From contig JAGHUM010000024.1 of the NCBI GenBank assembly GCA_018064855.1, positions 1-36,472 of the forward strand: a DNA stretch of 36,472 nt, given 5' to 3'. A model generated the notes under the pieces. It did not search any database. It was not told where the DNA came from and worked only from the letters and a program-made list of their open reading frames with translations. Shown here piece by piece: positions 24,943-33,423 of this stretch. A program made the translations under genes and the position numbers. Within the stretch, counting starts at the first letter, position 1; each line of letters opens with the position of its first letter. Origin of the DNA: Candidatus Physcocola equi. Its GTDB lineage: Bacteria > Bacteroidota > Bacteroidia > Bacteroidales > Paludibacteraceae.

Positions 24943-26286
24943 TTAATAATTTTTCAACATGATTTTCTCACCCATATAAACATCCAAAATTTTTCTGTTC
25001 AAGATGAGCGCGTATTTAGCCTGAATATATTCGTTGATGGCACTGATGTAATTGGTTTCCTGCTGAAGCAGGTCGGTGATCACAACGGAGCCGGCATTGA
25101 ATTTCACAGAATAGACCTTATATACCTCGGCATAAGCGTCGCAACGTTTTTTAGTCATCTTGTAGCGTTCATACGCCAGTTTCACATTATCGTATTGTTC
25201 GATGACGGTCTGTCTGATAGACAATTCCGTTTGCGCCTGATTCAGTTCCGCCTGCAATTTGGAGTATTTGCTTTGTGCCAATCTTGATTTGGTGATACCT
25301 CTATCATAGAGAGCCCAAGAGAGATTCACACCAGCCTGCTGGTAGAAATTATCGCCCAACTGTCTGCCGACATCGTCAAAATCGCGATGGCTGGTTCCGA
25401 TACCGGCGCTGGCGCTAACGTTGGGACGTCTGCCCGCTTTAGTGATTTGCGTTTGCACCTCTGCAATTTCAATGGCAGAAGCGGTCAGTTTCAAATCAGG
25501 CATAGACTGCAAGGCCTTGCTCACACATTCATCACGAGAAGGGAGTAAAACGAGCGCCTCTATGGCAGACGTATCTGGCTCGACCACGGAAAGTTCCGCT
25601 TCAGGAGCCATACTCATCAATCTTTTGAGTTGCAGCAAATTGACATGCTGAGAGATGCGTGCATCGAGCGTATCGGTTTGGTTGCTGAGGAATTGAGCCT
25701 CCAAAACAAGATAATCGCTTTCGAGGATGCTGCCAGCGTCATATTTCACCTTTCCCATTTCTGCCTGCTCGCGGCTGCTGCCAACGATAGCCGATTTCAA
25801 TTTGAGAGCGTCACCACTACGGAGCGCATTCAAGTATGCATTCAGAATTTCGATAGACAAACTGTTGTCGTATTTCTCAGTTTGCAGCATCGCATCCTCC
25901 TCTTCCAGTTTGCTTCGTTTAATGTTGTTGGTGATGCTTCCCCCTTCATAAATAGAGATGCCGGAAGACAAGCCTGCATTACCTGAGATTGTGACACGGT
26001 CGTCTCCGCCCTGATGATGAGCGCTTTCTCCAGTGCTGAAATTAAGGTTAGGTCTTCTCGCAGCCTTTGCCTGCTCCACACTTTCTTCCGCAGACTTTTT
26101 AGAAAGTATCATTCGTTGGCGTTCAAAATTGTTGCTGAACGCATATTGAAGACATTCATCGAGGGTAAATCGGAAAGTCCCATTTTCAGCGACAGAGTCC
26201 ACCATCATCTGTCTATCCACATTGTCAGCCGCAGAGGCCAAAGATGAGATGGAGCAAAACGCCAAACCTATTATCAATTTACGCAT
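24943..26286 (-). CDS. TolC family outer-membrane efflux channel
   Basis: A 447-residue outer-membrane factor with signal peptide MRKLIIGLAFCSISSLASAA and two OEP repeats (about 35-215 and 235-440). Long amphipathic helices (SAEESVEQAKAARRPNLNFS; QAELNQAQTELSIRQTVIEQ) and YNTGxxxxxDLL-type helix ends (KVKYDAGSILESDYLVLEAQ; SVKFNAGSVVITDLLQQE) are visible. It gives the pump its outer-membrane exit. The frame extends upstream to 26358, but the ATG at 26286 directly starts the signal peptide. First gene of the exporter operon; a TATATTTG at 26313-26320 could be its -7 element. Confidence 0.9.
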   Translation of the reverse strand: MRKLIIGLAFCSISSLASAADNVDRQMMVDSVAENGTFRFTLDECLQYAFSNNFERQRMILSKKSAEESVEQAKAARRPNLNFSTGESAHHQGGDDRVTISGNAGLSSGISIYEGGSITNNIKRSKLEEEDAMLQTEKYDNSLSIEILNAYLNALRSGDALKLKSAIVGSSREQAEMGKVKYDAGSILESDYLVLEAQFLSNQTDTLDARISQHVNLLQLKRLMSMAPEAELSVVEPDTSAIEALVLLPSRDECVSKALQSMPDLKLTASAIEIAEVQTQITKAGRRPNVSASAGIGTSHRDFDDVGRQLGDNFYQQAGVNLSWALYDRGITKSRLAQSKYSKLQAELNQAQTELSIRQTVIEQYDNVKLAYERYKMTKKRCDAYAEVYKVYSVKFNAGSVVITDLLQQETNYISAINEYIQAKYALILNRKILDVYMGEKIMLKNY

Positions 26287-26312
26287 AAAGTACATAATAA
26301 GACAAAGTATTT

Positions 26313-26320
26313 CAAATATA
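26313..26320 (-). promoter_or_regulatory. Putative -7 promoter element for the exporter operon
   Basis: TATATTTG on the minus strand fits TAnnTTTG and lies 26 nt before the tolC ATG. No well-placed TTG -33 was found. Confidence 0.4.
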
Positions 26321-26558
26321 TAACGCAAAGAGGTAGCATTTATTTCATATTCTCCCAAAATTACTTATTTTTTCAAATATTTCCAATCATTCCTCAAAGT
26401 ATAATCACATGATTTATTATTAAATAATCGGAACATACCACAAGAGGCCTGCATCACATCATAAAAACAGCAAAAAAGCAAAACAACTCCTAAAAAAGCA
26501 AGCAAAATATCAAAGAAAATCTGTAAATTCGCAGACGGATTATTAGATTATTATTAAA

Positions 26559-27725
26559 ATGATTGCCATAAAACGAATACTCGGATTCCTATTCCTCATA
26601 ACCGTTGCCACTGCACAAGCCGAAACCTTTCAAATTGGACATATCACCTATCAGACCATTGGTGGCGACAGTGTGGAAATAATAAAATGCAGCCACAAAC
26701 AAGCCAACAATTTGGATTTAAGCAAACCCATTGAGTACAATGGCAAGAATTATCAATTAGTATCCATCGGAGAAAGCGCTTTTGAGGATTGTGACAACAT
26801 TTTCAAAATCACCACTCCATCCACTTTGAAAAGAATCGGCCACAAAGCGTTTTATGGCTGCAAAGTGCTTTATGAAATCACCTTAAAAGAAGGTTTGGAG
26901 AGCATCGCACCCGAAGCATTCCATTTCTGTTCAGGATTGCACACCATCTCGATTCCCGGCACCGTAAAAGAAATCGGCGATGGAGCATTCTGGCGCACAT
27001 GGTCGTTAAAAGACATCAAAGTCCACCCATCGAATTCTGAATACATCGACAATGCCGGCGTGCTTTTCACCCGCACCAACTCGCGCATCGTGGCCTATCC
27101 TGCAGGACGCAACAATCCGACCTATTCTTTGCCGAGCAATACAACCTGCATTGGCACAGGAGCCTTCGCCCATTGCAAAGATTTGACAAGCATTTACCTG
27201 CCAAATGGGCTGACAGAAATACGTCGCTACGCATTTGAAGGATGCAAAAACATCACCACAATCACCATCCCCAAAAGCGTGGAAACAATAGAAGACGGCG
27301 TCTTTATGGATTGTCTAAAACTCCGCGCCATCACACTTCCAACCAAAATGCAGAGCATTGGCGACCACGCTTTCGACAACTGCCAGTCTCTGGGAACCAT
27401 CACTGTGCCTCACGGAGTAAAAAGAATTGGTGATTACGCTTTTTTTGACTGTATTGCCATGAGAAGCATCAACCTCCCCAAGACACTTGAGAATATAGGA
27501 GACTTTTGTTTTGGCAACTGCTTTGGCATGAAAGCCATCTACCTGACCAATACAAAACCAATCAAAATTGGCGACGAGACATTTCCGGAAGACCTTTACA
27601 ACAACGCAACACTTTATGTGAAATACTACGCAGTGGATGCATTCCGCCATACTGAAGTATGGACCAATTTCAAATTCATCTACAGTGAACCAACTTCACA
27701 TCGTCCTTACGGTTTGAATTATTAA
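26559..27725 (+). CDS. BspA-like leucine-rich-repeat protein
   Basis: A 388-residue secreted protein: signal peptide (about 1-21, ending AQA), a short N-terminal beta region (TFQIGHITYQTIGGDSVEI) and about ten LRR_5 (BspA/TpLRR) units of ~23 residues between 66 and 350. Each has an I-G-x2-AF-x2-C-x2-L-x2-I-x-(L/I)-P pattern, for example IGDHAFDNCQSL and IPKSVETIEDGVF. BspA-type proteins bind host matrix or partner bacteria in oral and gut Bacteroidota. No type IX sorting domain, lipobox or C-terminal anchor is visible, so it may be periplasmic or soluble. The repeats at about 170-200 are less regular. It is a single gene with a very strong terminator. Confidence 0.88.
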   Translation: MIAIKRILGFLFLITVATAQAETFQIGHITYQTIGGDSVEIIKCSHKQANNLDLSKPIEYNGKNYQLVSIGESAFEDCDNIFKITTPSTLKRIGHKAFYGCKVLYEITLKEGLESIAPEAFHFCSGLHTISIPGTVKEIGDGAFWRTWSLKDIKVHPSNSEYIDNAGVLFTRTNSRIVAYPAGRNNPTYSLPSNTTCIGTGAFAHCKDLTSIYLPNGLTEIRRYAFEGCKNITTITIPKSVETIEDGVFMDCLKLRAITLPTKMQSIGDHAFDNCQSLGTITVPHGVKRIGDYAFFDCIAMRSINLPKTLENIGDFCFGNCFGMKAIYLTNTKPIKIGDETFPEDLYNNATLYVKYYAVDAFRHTEVWTNFKFIYSEPTSHRPYGLNY

Positions 27726-27749
27726 CAGATTGTATATACAAAACAAAAA

Positions 27750-27786
27750 CAAACGCCCCCAGACACACGGTGTCTGGGGGCGTTTG
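27750..27786. terminator. Strong terminator with 17-bp perfect stem
   Basis: CAAACGCCCCCAGACAC and its exact complement with a 3-nt loop. The plus-strand tail is TTATTC. The minus-strand tail is TTTTTGTTTTG, so it may also end the thioredoxin-like lipoprotein gene coming the other way. Confidence 0.92.
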
Positions 27787-27846
27787 TTATTCACTCTTAG
27801 CAAGTCGCATTAGCCACCAAGAGGGATTTCACCTACGACTTTTGAA

Positions 27847-28953
27847 TCAGCGCTGAGACGATAAATAATTGGCCATTTCAAGCAAGGTGACATCCTTACC
27901 AATAATGTCTCCATTCTTATCAATGAAAAAATTGGTAGGCAGATTTTGAATATTATAAGTCAAAGCAGAGCCTTCCTTTTCGTCCAAAACGGTAATCCAA
28001 GGCAAAGCTGCAACAGACTTCTTCCACCGCTCTGCATTACGATCGAAATTGACCATGTAGATCTCAAACCCCTTGGCAGCGAATTTATCGCGAATCAGAG
28101 CCAATGTCTTCAACACGTCTGCATCGAACTGCGCCAGATAACAGAACTCAAGCAATACATTCTTACCTTTAAGAGAACTCAACTTAACTTCCTTTCCATT
28201 TTGATCGGGAAGAGACAATTCAAGGCTGCCAACCTGCGGTCTGTCTTCCAGATGAAGTTGCGCATTTCTACGCATAGACTGGACATCGCCAATCAAAGAA
28301 AGCAGTTGCTGCGTGCGAGGGGCATTCTCCGCCTTCTTTTTCATTGCATTGCCCACCAAAGCGAAATAGTGGAAATCCTCATTAGCGTATATGCTGAAAG
28401 GAGTCAAGCCATTAGGCAGTTTCTTAAACAAGAGATAATAAGCGACAGGAGATGCTGAATTTTTCTGGACAAACGAACAAACTGTATCTTTGTAGGCTGT
28501 CACCAAATTGAAAGCCGCTACATCTCTGTTCATTCTGCTCAAAACGGTATCCGAAGCCAAAGTCGCCATAGAATCAGACATGGCATTCAGCCTCATCAAC
28601 CAATCGTGTAATAAAACCGAATTTTCAGAGCCAGAGACAGCATAATCGCTTTCACCAGATTTTGCTTGGACGCTGATAGTCTCCGTAGAATCGACCGACA
28701 ACCACAAGGAAAGAGAATCTATTCTCAAGGAATAGAAATCGGTGAAAGCAGGCCGCCCTGCCGCCAACGAGAATTTCCCATTCGCACCAACCTTTGAAGA
28801 ATCGACAACAGAGGCTCCATCGACGCCTTCATGTATAAGGTAAACCATTTTCCCTGCGCCTCCTTCAAGAGAGCCGTTCACATGAAAATCATTATCTTTC
28901 TGGCAAGATGCCAAAATCAGCGCCACACCAGCAGCCAACCAACCTTTATTCAT
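27847..28953 (-). CDS. Thioredoxin-fold lipoprotein (DUF4369-like) lacking redox cysteines
   Basis: A 368-residue predicted lipoprotein: MNKGWLAAGVALILASC with lipidated Cys17, then a DUF4369-like beta domain (about 22-115), a helical linker (about 120-225) and a C-terminal AhpC/TlpA-like thioredoxin fold (about 235-366). The fold is marked by SLPDQNGKEVKLSSLKGKNV and by the cis-proline motif NLPTNFFIDKNG. Where TlpA proteins have WCxxC, this one reads LEFCYLAQFDAD; aligned position by position, both redox Cys are replaced. It is therefore unlikely to be a disulfide reductase and may be a binding protein or a degenerate copy. An in-frame TTG at 28995 would add 14 residues before the lipobox and is less likely. 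Confidence 0.8.
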   Translation of the reverse strand: MNKGWLAAGVALILASCQKDNDFHVNGSLEGGAGKMVYLIHEGVDGASVVDSSKVGANGKFSLAAGRPAFTDFYSLRIDSLSLWLSVDSTETISVQAKSGESDYAVSGSENSVLLHDWLMRLNAMSDSMATLASDTVLSRMNRDVAAFNLVTAYKDTVCSFVQKNSASPVAYYLLFKKLPNGLTPFSIYANEDFHYFALVGNAMKKKAENAPRTQQLLSLIGDVQSMRRNAQLHLEDRPQVGSLELSLPDQNGKEVKLSSLKGKNVLLEFCYLAQFDADVLKTLALIRDKFAAKGFEIYMVNFDRNAERWKKSVAALPWITVLDEKEGSALTYNIQNLPTNFFIDKNGDIIGKDVTLLEMANYLSSQR

Positions 28954-29039
28954 TAAAAAAACGATTTGAGGAAAAACAGAAAAGGAGAAATGCAAGAAAC
29001 TCGCCTTCCTCCTTCATCTTATAACGATAAATAATGCTC

Positions 29040-29447
29040 TTATTTCTTACCCTTCTTAGCAGGCTTAACTGGTTCAGTCTTACCTTCAGCAGCAGCCTTG
29101 GCAGCACGTGCCTTAGCGATAGAGTCTTTTTTAGCCTTCAATCTCTTATAGTAGAAAGAGTTGTCACGAGCAAGTGTCTTAACTACTGTGATTTCAGAAG
29201 CAGAAGGATCATACTTATCCACCAAGATTGTATATTCATAACCTTCCTCATAGTGGAAGTTTTTGATTTTTCCGCAGAAATTTTCCCAAGGAGAGTTGTC
29301 CTTACGGCTATAGCCCTTCTTGATCTGATAGCAACGCTGATAGTCTTCAGTGATTGCCAACTTATCGCTCACCTTCATATATTCATCTGCAATAACCGAA
29401 GGAGCCATGCTCAAGGCCATCAACAGCGAAACAACCATCTTTTTCAT
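29040..29447 (-). CDS. Small secreted DUF4377-like protein with Lys/Ala-rich tail
   Basis: A 135-residue protein: signal peptide (1-20, ending VIA), then a compact domain with CYQIKKGYSRKDNSPWENF, IKNFHYEEGYEYTILVDKYD and ITVVKTLARD, resembling the DUF4377 pattern of an early Cys, a W/F-x-I-x-F block, an EGYEY-x-L core and a final strand. The last 35 residues are low complexity, rich in Lys, Ala and Glu (AKKDSIAKARAAKAAAEGK). Function unknown. It has a complete promoter upstream and may run into the thioredoxin-like gene 86 nt later, where I see no terminator. Confidence 0.7.
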   Translation of the reverse strand: MKKMVVSLLMALSMAPSVIADEYMKVSDKLAITEDYQRCYQIKKGYSRKDNSPWENFCGKIKNFHYEEGYEYTILVDKYDPSASEITVVKTLARDNSFYYKRLKAKKDSIAKARAAKAAAEGKTEPVKPAKKGKK

Positions 29448-29564
29448 ATAGCAAAAGTTTTATGTTTTTTTGTTAAAATTCAATTTATCAATTAGAGTTT
29501 ATCAAAATCTATACCAAAACCATTTGTTGCCATATACAAAAAAGTATAAGCATAGATACAAATG

Positions 29565-29595
29565 CAAATATAATACAAAATTGTCTTATTCTCAA
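29565..29595 (-). promoter_or_regulatory. Complete Bacteroidetes-type promoter for the DUF4377-like gene
   Basis: Minus-strand TTG (29595-29593), a 20-nt spacer and TATATTTG (29572-29565) give a good -33/-7 match. The transcript would have a leader of about 110 nt that is AT-rich. Confidence 0.65.
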
Positions 29596-29670
29596 TTTTT
29601 AATGAAACAAAAAAGAAAAATTAGACATATTATCTCATGGGTTGCAGATTCGTGCCCTAATTCCCTGCAT

Positions 29671-30819
29671 CTAAAACCAATTGTTGACAAAATCAATAAA
29701 CTGATGTCCGGGTACTTTTTCATGCTTGACGCCCAGCATACCCAATTTAAATGCCGCGTTGATATTGAGAGAAAGATTGCTTTGATAATAAGTGAACCTG
29801 TTATCGTAGAAAAAGAGTCCGTGATAATCATTGGACACCGACACAAAGCCATATTTGTATTGGTAAACGCAGTTAATTCGCCCGTGTGCACGCATTCCAT
29901 AACAAAACCGGTCCACATTATCATCTTCAAGTTTATAATGCGAGAAAGCGCCGCTTACATAAGGAATCAGCATAGCACCCACTACAAACGTGCCTTGCCT
30001 CACCACAAAATTATAGCCATAACCGCAACCCACGCTAAAATTGGTGATACGGTTGTCTTGCATAGGCAACTTTGAAAGAATGGCGTTGGCCGTGTCAGAA
30101 CGGGAGTCGTCAGGATTAAGCTTGAATCTATTCTGCCCCACCGCCGCTCCTGCCAACAAAGAGCCCGCGCTGACACGTTGGCCACATGAATAGGACTGGG
30201 AAAACAACGAACTGCTGGAAAAGATAGATTTGTTGAACGCCCATTCCGAACTCAAGCTCCACTCAAACGTTTCCAAGCCATCGAGCATAACCTCTTCAAT
30301 CTGCTCAAGGTCGTCTTCCTCTCTTTCGTCGAGCATGAGAGAAACCACGTTGCTGGACTTGTATTTTCTGATTTTAGAGATATTCAGTTCAAAAAGGAAA
30401 TTGCTGATAAGCGGGCAGAAACTAAAAGAGAAGCCATTCGTATAGTTCTGCATGGGAATGGAATAACCAATAGCAAACCATTTCCAATAGATGTTGGCTG
30501 TGATATAACGCTGCAAACCTGTAGTGAAAATCACCTCATCATCTCGAAACGCATTTATGGCATATCGAGGCAGAATCTGTTTCGTACCAATCTCTACGAT
30601 AGGATCGTTTTCGTAAGGCTGAATGAAGATGTCGCCAAAAATATCCTCATCGCTTGCCATATCATCAATAGTAAAAGGGGCAGACGGATGTGCCGGGGGC
30701 ATTTCATTAGGGACCGAGTCCACGATCTCTTCCTCCACCGCAAACACGTCACCACAGAGCAGCAAATTGAAAATCGCGTAAAAGGATAAAACTTTCAACA
30801 AAAAACCTACCGACCACAT
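29671..30819 (-). CDS. DUF4421-like outer-membrane-associated protein
   Basis: A 382-residue protein with a signal peptide (about 1-27, ending VFA), then an acidic, Pro-rich stretch (about 28-70) and a beta-rich body with alternating hydrophobic strands (LQRYITANIYWKWFAIGYSI, FVVGAMLIPYVSGAFSHYK, YGFVSVSNDYHGLFFYDNRF), compatible with an outer-membrane barrel. The pattern recalls DUF4421 proteins of Bacteroidota, but the match is from memory. An acidic insertion with EEDDLEQIEEV lies about 168-178. It starts 12 nt after recN ends, so it is probably the last gene of the bamD-recN block. Confidence 0.6.
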   Translation of the reverse strand: MWSVGFLLKVLSFYAIFNLLLCGDVFAVEEEIVDSVPNEMPPAHPSAPFTIDDMASDEDIFGDIFIQPYENDPIVEIGTKQILPRYAINAFRDDEVIFTTGLQRYITANIYWKWFAIGYSIPMQNYTNGFSFSFCPLISNFLFELNISKIRKYKSSNVVSLMLDEREEDDLEQIEEVMLDGLETFEWSLSSEWAFNKSIFSSSSLFSQSYSCGQRVSAGSLLAGAAVGQNRFKLNPDDSRSDTANAILSKLPMQDNRITNFSVGCGYGYNFVVRQGTFVVGAMLIPYVSGAFSHYKLEDDNVDRFCYGMRAHGRINCVYQYKYGFVSVSNDYHGLFFYDNRFTYYQSNLSLNINAAFKLGMLGVKHEKVPGHQFIDFVNNWF

Positions 30820-30831
30820 AAGAAGTGATAT

Positions 30832-32487
30832 TTACGATTGCAGAAGAGATCTTGCATTTTCCATTGCGGCGTCTGTTATTTTGTCACCACTCAGCATTTT
30901 GGCAATGGCTTCCACACGTTCGTTTTCAGCCAAGCATCGGATATGAGAGATGGTCGAAGTTTCAGTGTCCGCCTTATAAACCATATAGTGTTTGCTGCCT
31001 TTCGCAGCGATTTGTGGCAAGTGGGTGATACTAATCACCTGCATGTATTTACCCATGTCTGTCATGATATCGCCCATTTTCGCCGCCATGTCGCCAGAGA
31101 CACCCGTATCGATTTCATCAAATATGATGGTTGCCAAACCGGTAGAACGAGAAAGAACAGACTTCAGACTAAGCATCACACGCGCCATTTCACCACCGGA
31201 TGCGATGGAAGAAATCGGCAACAGGTTGCGGTCTTTGTTTGCAGAGAAAAGGAAAGCCACTTTGTCGATACCGTTTTCAGAAGGTTCTTCAAGATTATCA
31301 AAAGCGATTTCCAATTTTGCATTGGGCATACCCAAACTATGCAACAACAGTTCAAGTTCCTGTTTCAGTTCAGGAGCATGTTTTTTACGATTGGCCGAGA
31401 TTTGAGAAGCGGCTTTCAAAACAGCATCACGTTTCGCCTTTTGTTCACGCTCCAAGCGCTCAATATCTTCATCGTAAGAATTGATTTGATTCAACTGAGC
31501 CTCAAACTTATCCCGCAAAGCAATCAGTTCCTCCACGGAAGACACCTGATGTTTTTTTTGCAGGCTATAAATCAAATCGAGTCTTTCATTGACCTGAGAC
31601 AAACGGGCAGGATCAGCCTCCATGCTATTCAGGTGAGCGTCGAGCTCCTGCGCCACATCTTTCAGTTCGATCATAGCGCTGCTGATACGATCTTTCTCCG
31701 CTTCAACTTCAGGAAAGGCATCAGTTATCGCATTGAGTGCATTGGCTGCCTCTTTCAAGGCATTGATCACATTCTCCTCACTTTCCTGAATCAGATAAGT
31801 GGCTTTGCCAAGACCTTCGCGGATGCTTTCCGCATTCTCCAGTTTATTCTGCTCGGCTTCCAACTCACCTTGCTCAGCAGGTTGCAGTTTCGCCTCATCC
31901 AGTTGCTTGAACTGGAAACTGATGTAATCCAAATCGGCCGTATTCTTCTGAGCGGACTCTTTCAGTTTCTTCAAATCAGCAACCGCCTTTTTGTAGGTAT
32001 TGAACAAATCTGCATATTGCAGAAGGTTTGTTGCATTATTCGCCACCACATCTACCACATCCAATTGGAAATTGGCATTAGACAGCAAAAGATTCTGATG
32101 CTGAGAATGAATATCAATCAGTCTGTCACCCAACGTTTTAAGGACAGCCAGATTGACAGGAGTATCATTTACAAACGCGCGGCTTTTACCACTTGGAGCA
32201 ATTTCGCGTCGAATGGTACATTCATCGTTGTAATCGAGATCGTTTTCCTCGAAAAAAGCCTCCAATCCGTATTTTCCGACCTTGAAAACAGCCTCCACCA
32301 CACATTTCTTTTCCGCATCGCGCAATACGCTCACATCAGCCCGGTTTCCAACAAGCAAACCAAGCGCTCCTAAAAGGATAGACTTACCAGCACCCGTTTC
32401 ACCCGTAATAACGGAAAAACCCTCATCAAAAGAAATCAGCGTGTGGTCGATGAGTGCGTAATTATCAATAGAAAGTTGATTGAGCAT
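30832..32487 (-). CDS. recN: DNA repair protein RecN
   Basis: A 551-residue SMC-like ATPase that acts in double-strand-break repair. Walker A is GETGAGKSIL (about 30-39). Two coiled-coil arms lie at about 150-230 and 285-375 (for example LKKLKESAQKNTADLDYISF). The ABC-type signature is ISSIASGGEMARVML (about 427-441), with Walker B TIIFDEIDTGVSG and the H-loop ISITHLPQIAA. Full length for the family. It lies 33 nt downstream of the DUF4835 gene. Confidence 0.95.
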   Translation of the reverse strand: MLNQLSIDNYALIDHTLISFDEGFSVITGETGAGKSILLGALGLLVGNRADVSVLRDAEKKCVVEAVFKVGKYGLEAFFEENDLDYNDECTIRREIAPSGKSRAFVNDTPVNLAVLKTLGDRLIDIHSQHQNLLLSNANFQLDVVDVVANNATNLLQYADLFNTYKKAVADLKKLKESAQKNTADLDYISFQFKQLDEAKLQPAEQGELEAEQNKLENAESIREGLGKATYLIQESEENVINALKEAANALNAITDAFPEVEAEKDRISSAMIELKDVAQELDAHLNSMEADPARLSQVNERLDLIYSLQKKHQVSSVEELIALRDKFEAQLNQINSYDEDIERLEREQKAKRDAVLKAASQISANRKKHAPELKQELELLLHSLGMPNAKLEIAFDNLEEPSENGIDKVAFLFSANKDRNLLPISSIASGGEMARVMLSLKSVLSRSTGLATIIFDEIDTGVSGDMAAKMGDIMTDMGKYMQVISITHLPQIAAKGSKHYMVYKADTETSTISHIRCLAENERVEAIAKMLSGDKITDAAMENARSLLQS

Positions 32488-32520
32488 GATATAAATCGAC
32501 GATTCGGAATTATGAAAAGA

Positions 32521-33423
32521 TCAGTAAGAAGAGTTTGTCAGATCTGAGAAATCTTTTGATCGGGTTGGCAAAACCGACTGAAGAATCTCGGAAACCTTTT
32601 GACGTTCATTTGCAGGAGCCGAACGGAAAATATCTACAAGTTCATCTATTTTACACTCAGCGAACTGCTGCAGAGCAACTGAGAACGGTTTTGCGCTGTT
32701 CATGGTCTGGAGCGATGGCAGCACCTCGAGGATCAAAGACTTGGCATTGTCTGTATTAACAGTCATCATATCAAGCCCCATTCTATGATATTCATAGATC
32801 AGTTCACGAAGTCCTCTTAATTGAGCGTCCTGATAATTACTAATCAAAGCATAGCGGTTGTGGTCACTGCCAAAAGGCTTCCAACCTTCGTCTTCAGACG
32901 TACCCATCAAGTTGGAAATACGTTCAGCCATGTCAAAATATTTCTGTCCACCCATTCGCGAGTAACTGTCGAAATGCACTCCCAAAACCACATAACTATA
33001 ATAAGCCAATATAGCCATCAGGTTCGACTCGATGTTGTTGACATTAAACTCAAGACGATCGAATTGAGAATAGACAAACTTTACATTATTGTCCTTGAAA
33101 TTGAAAATCGGAGTGGTATAGCTGGAATTGAACACAGTTCGCACAGCGCTTACCTGCAAAGAGCCACTATAACTGGAACCAGCAGCCTCATCGATGGTAA
33201 GCACATATTGGCAATCGATGCGTTCCTCGTTTTCAAAAATGGCATCGCTCCACACACGATTGTTGAGAAAGTCATTCAAATCGTTTTGCAGCGTGGTGTA
33301 TAATTCTTTATTTGTGCCTTCAATCTTATCAGAATTGACAGTCAATCGCGCATTAAACTCTTGAGCGAAGAGAGTGCAGCAAGAGAACAACGCGGTGAAA
33401 AGGCAAACAAATCTAATCTTCAT
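32521..33423 (-). CDS. DUF4835 family secreted protein
   Basis: A 300-residue protein with a signal peptide (MKIRFVCLFTALFSCCTLFAQ). The body matches the DUF4835 pattern known next to coaBC and recN in Bacteroidota: ELYTTLQNDLNDFLNNRVWS, a beta region with YSGSLQVSAVRTVFNSSYTT, and YVVLGVHFDSYSRMGGQKYF. The usual reading is an envelope protein of unknown role. Its ATG overlaps the coaBC stop by 4 nt (ATGA), indicating translational coupling. Confidence 0.88.
   Translation of the reverse strand: MKIRFVCLFTALFSCCTLFAQEFNARLTVNSDKIEGTNKELYTTLQNDLNDFLNNRVWSDAIFENEERIDCQYVLTIDEAAGSSYSGSLQVSAVRTVFNSSYTTPIFNFKDNNVKFVYSQFDRLEFNVNNIESNLMAILAYYSYVVLGVHFDSYSRMGGQKYFDMAERISNLMGTSEDEGWKPFGSDHNRYALISNYQDAQLRGLRELIYEYHRMGLDMMTVNTDNAKSLILEVLPSLQTMNSAKPFSVALQQFAECKIDELVDIFRSAPANERQKVSEILQSVLPTRSKDFSDLTNSSY

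Noticed and set aside
21366-26286. Reading the peptide-exporter region as a classical RiPP cluster
   Set aside because: No radical SAM, lanthionine, cyclase or C39-peptidase gene is present and the peptide has no Gly-Gly leader; kept only as a low-level hypothesis.
28930-29030. 23-codon frame (MKEEGEF...) overlapping the start of the thioredoxin-like lipoprotein gene
   Set aside because: An AAGGAGG string is present but lies inside the frame rather than before it, and the frame overlaps the likely signal sequence of a real gene.
29630-29690. Possible small RNA or tRNA-like sequence after the DUF4421-like gene
   Set aside because: I could not draw a cloverleaf or a stable hairpin; only a weak TGCAG/CTGCA pairing is present.
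29470-30075. 201-codon plus-strand frame over the intergenic region and the end of the DUF4421-like gene
   Set aside because: Half of it is antisense to a better-supported gene, and its N-terminal half is low-complexity AT-rich translation.
30838-32373. 511-codon plus-strand open frame opposite recN
   Set aside because: It lies entirely antisense to a clear, full-length recN and its translation is rich in Phe, Gln, His and Arg with no recognisable domain; a codon-bias shadow.
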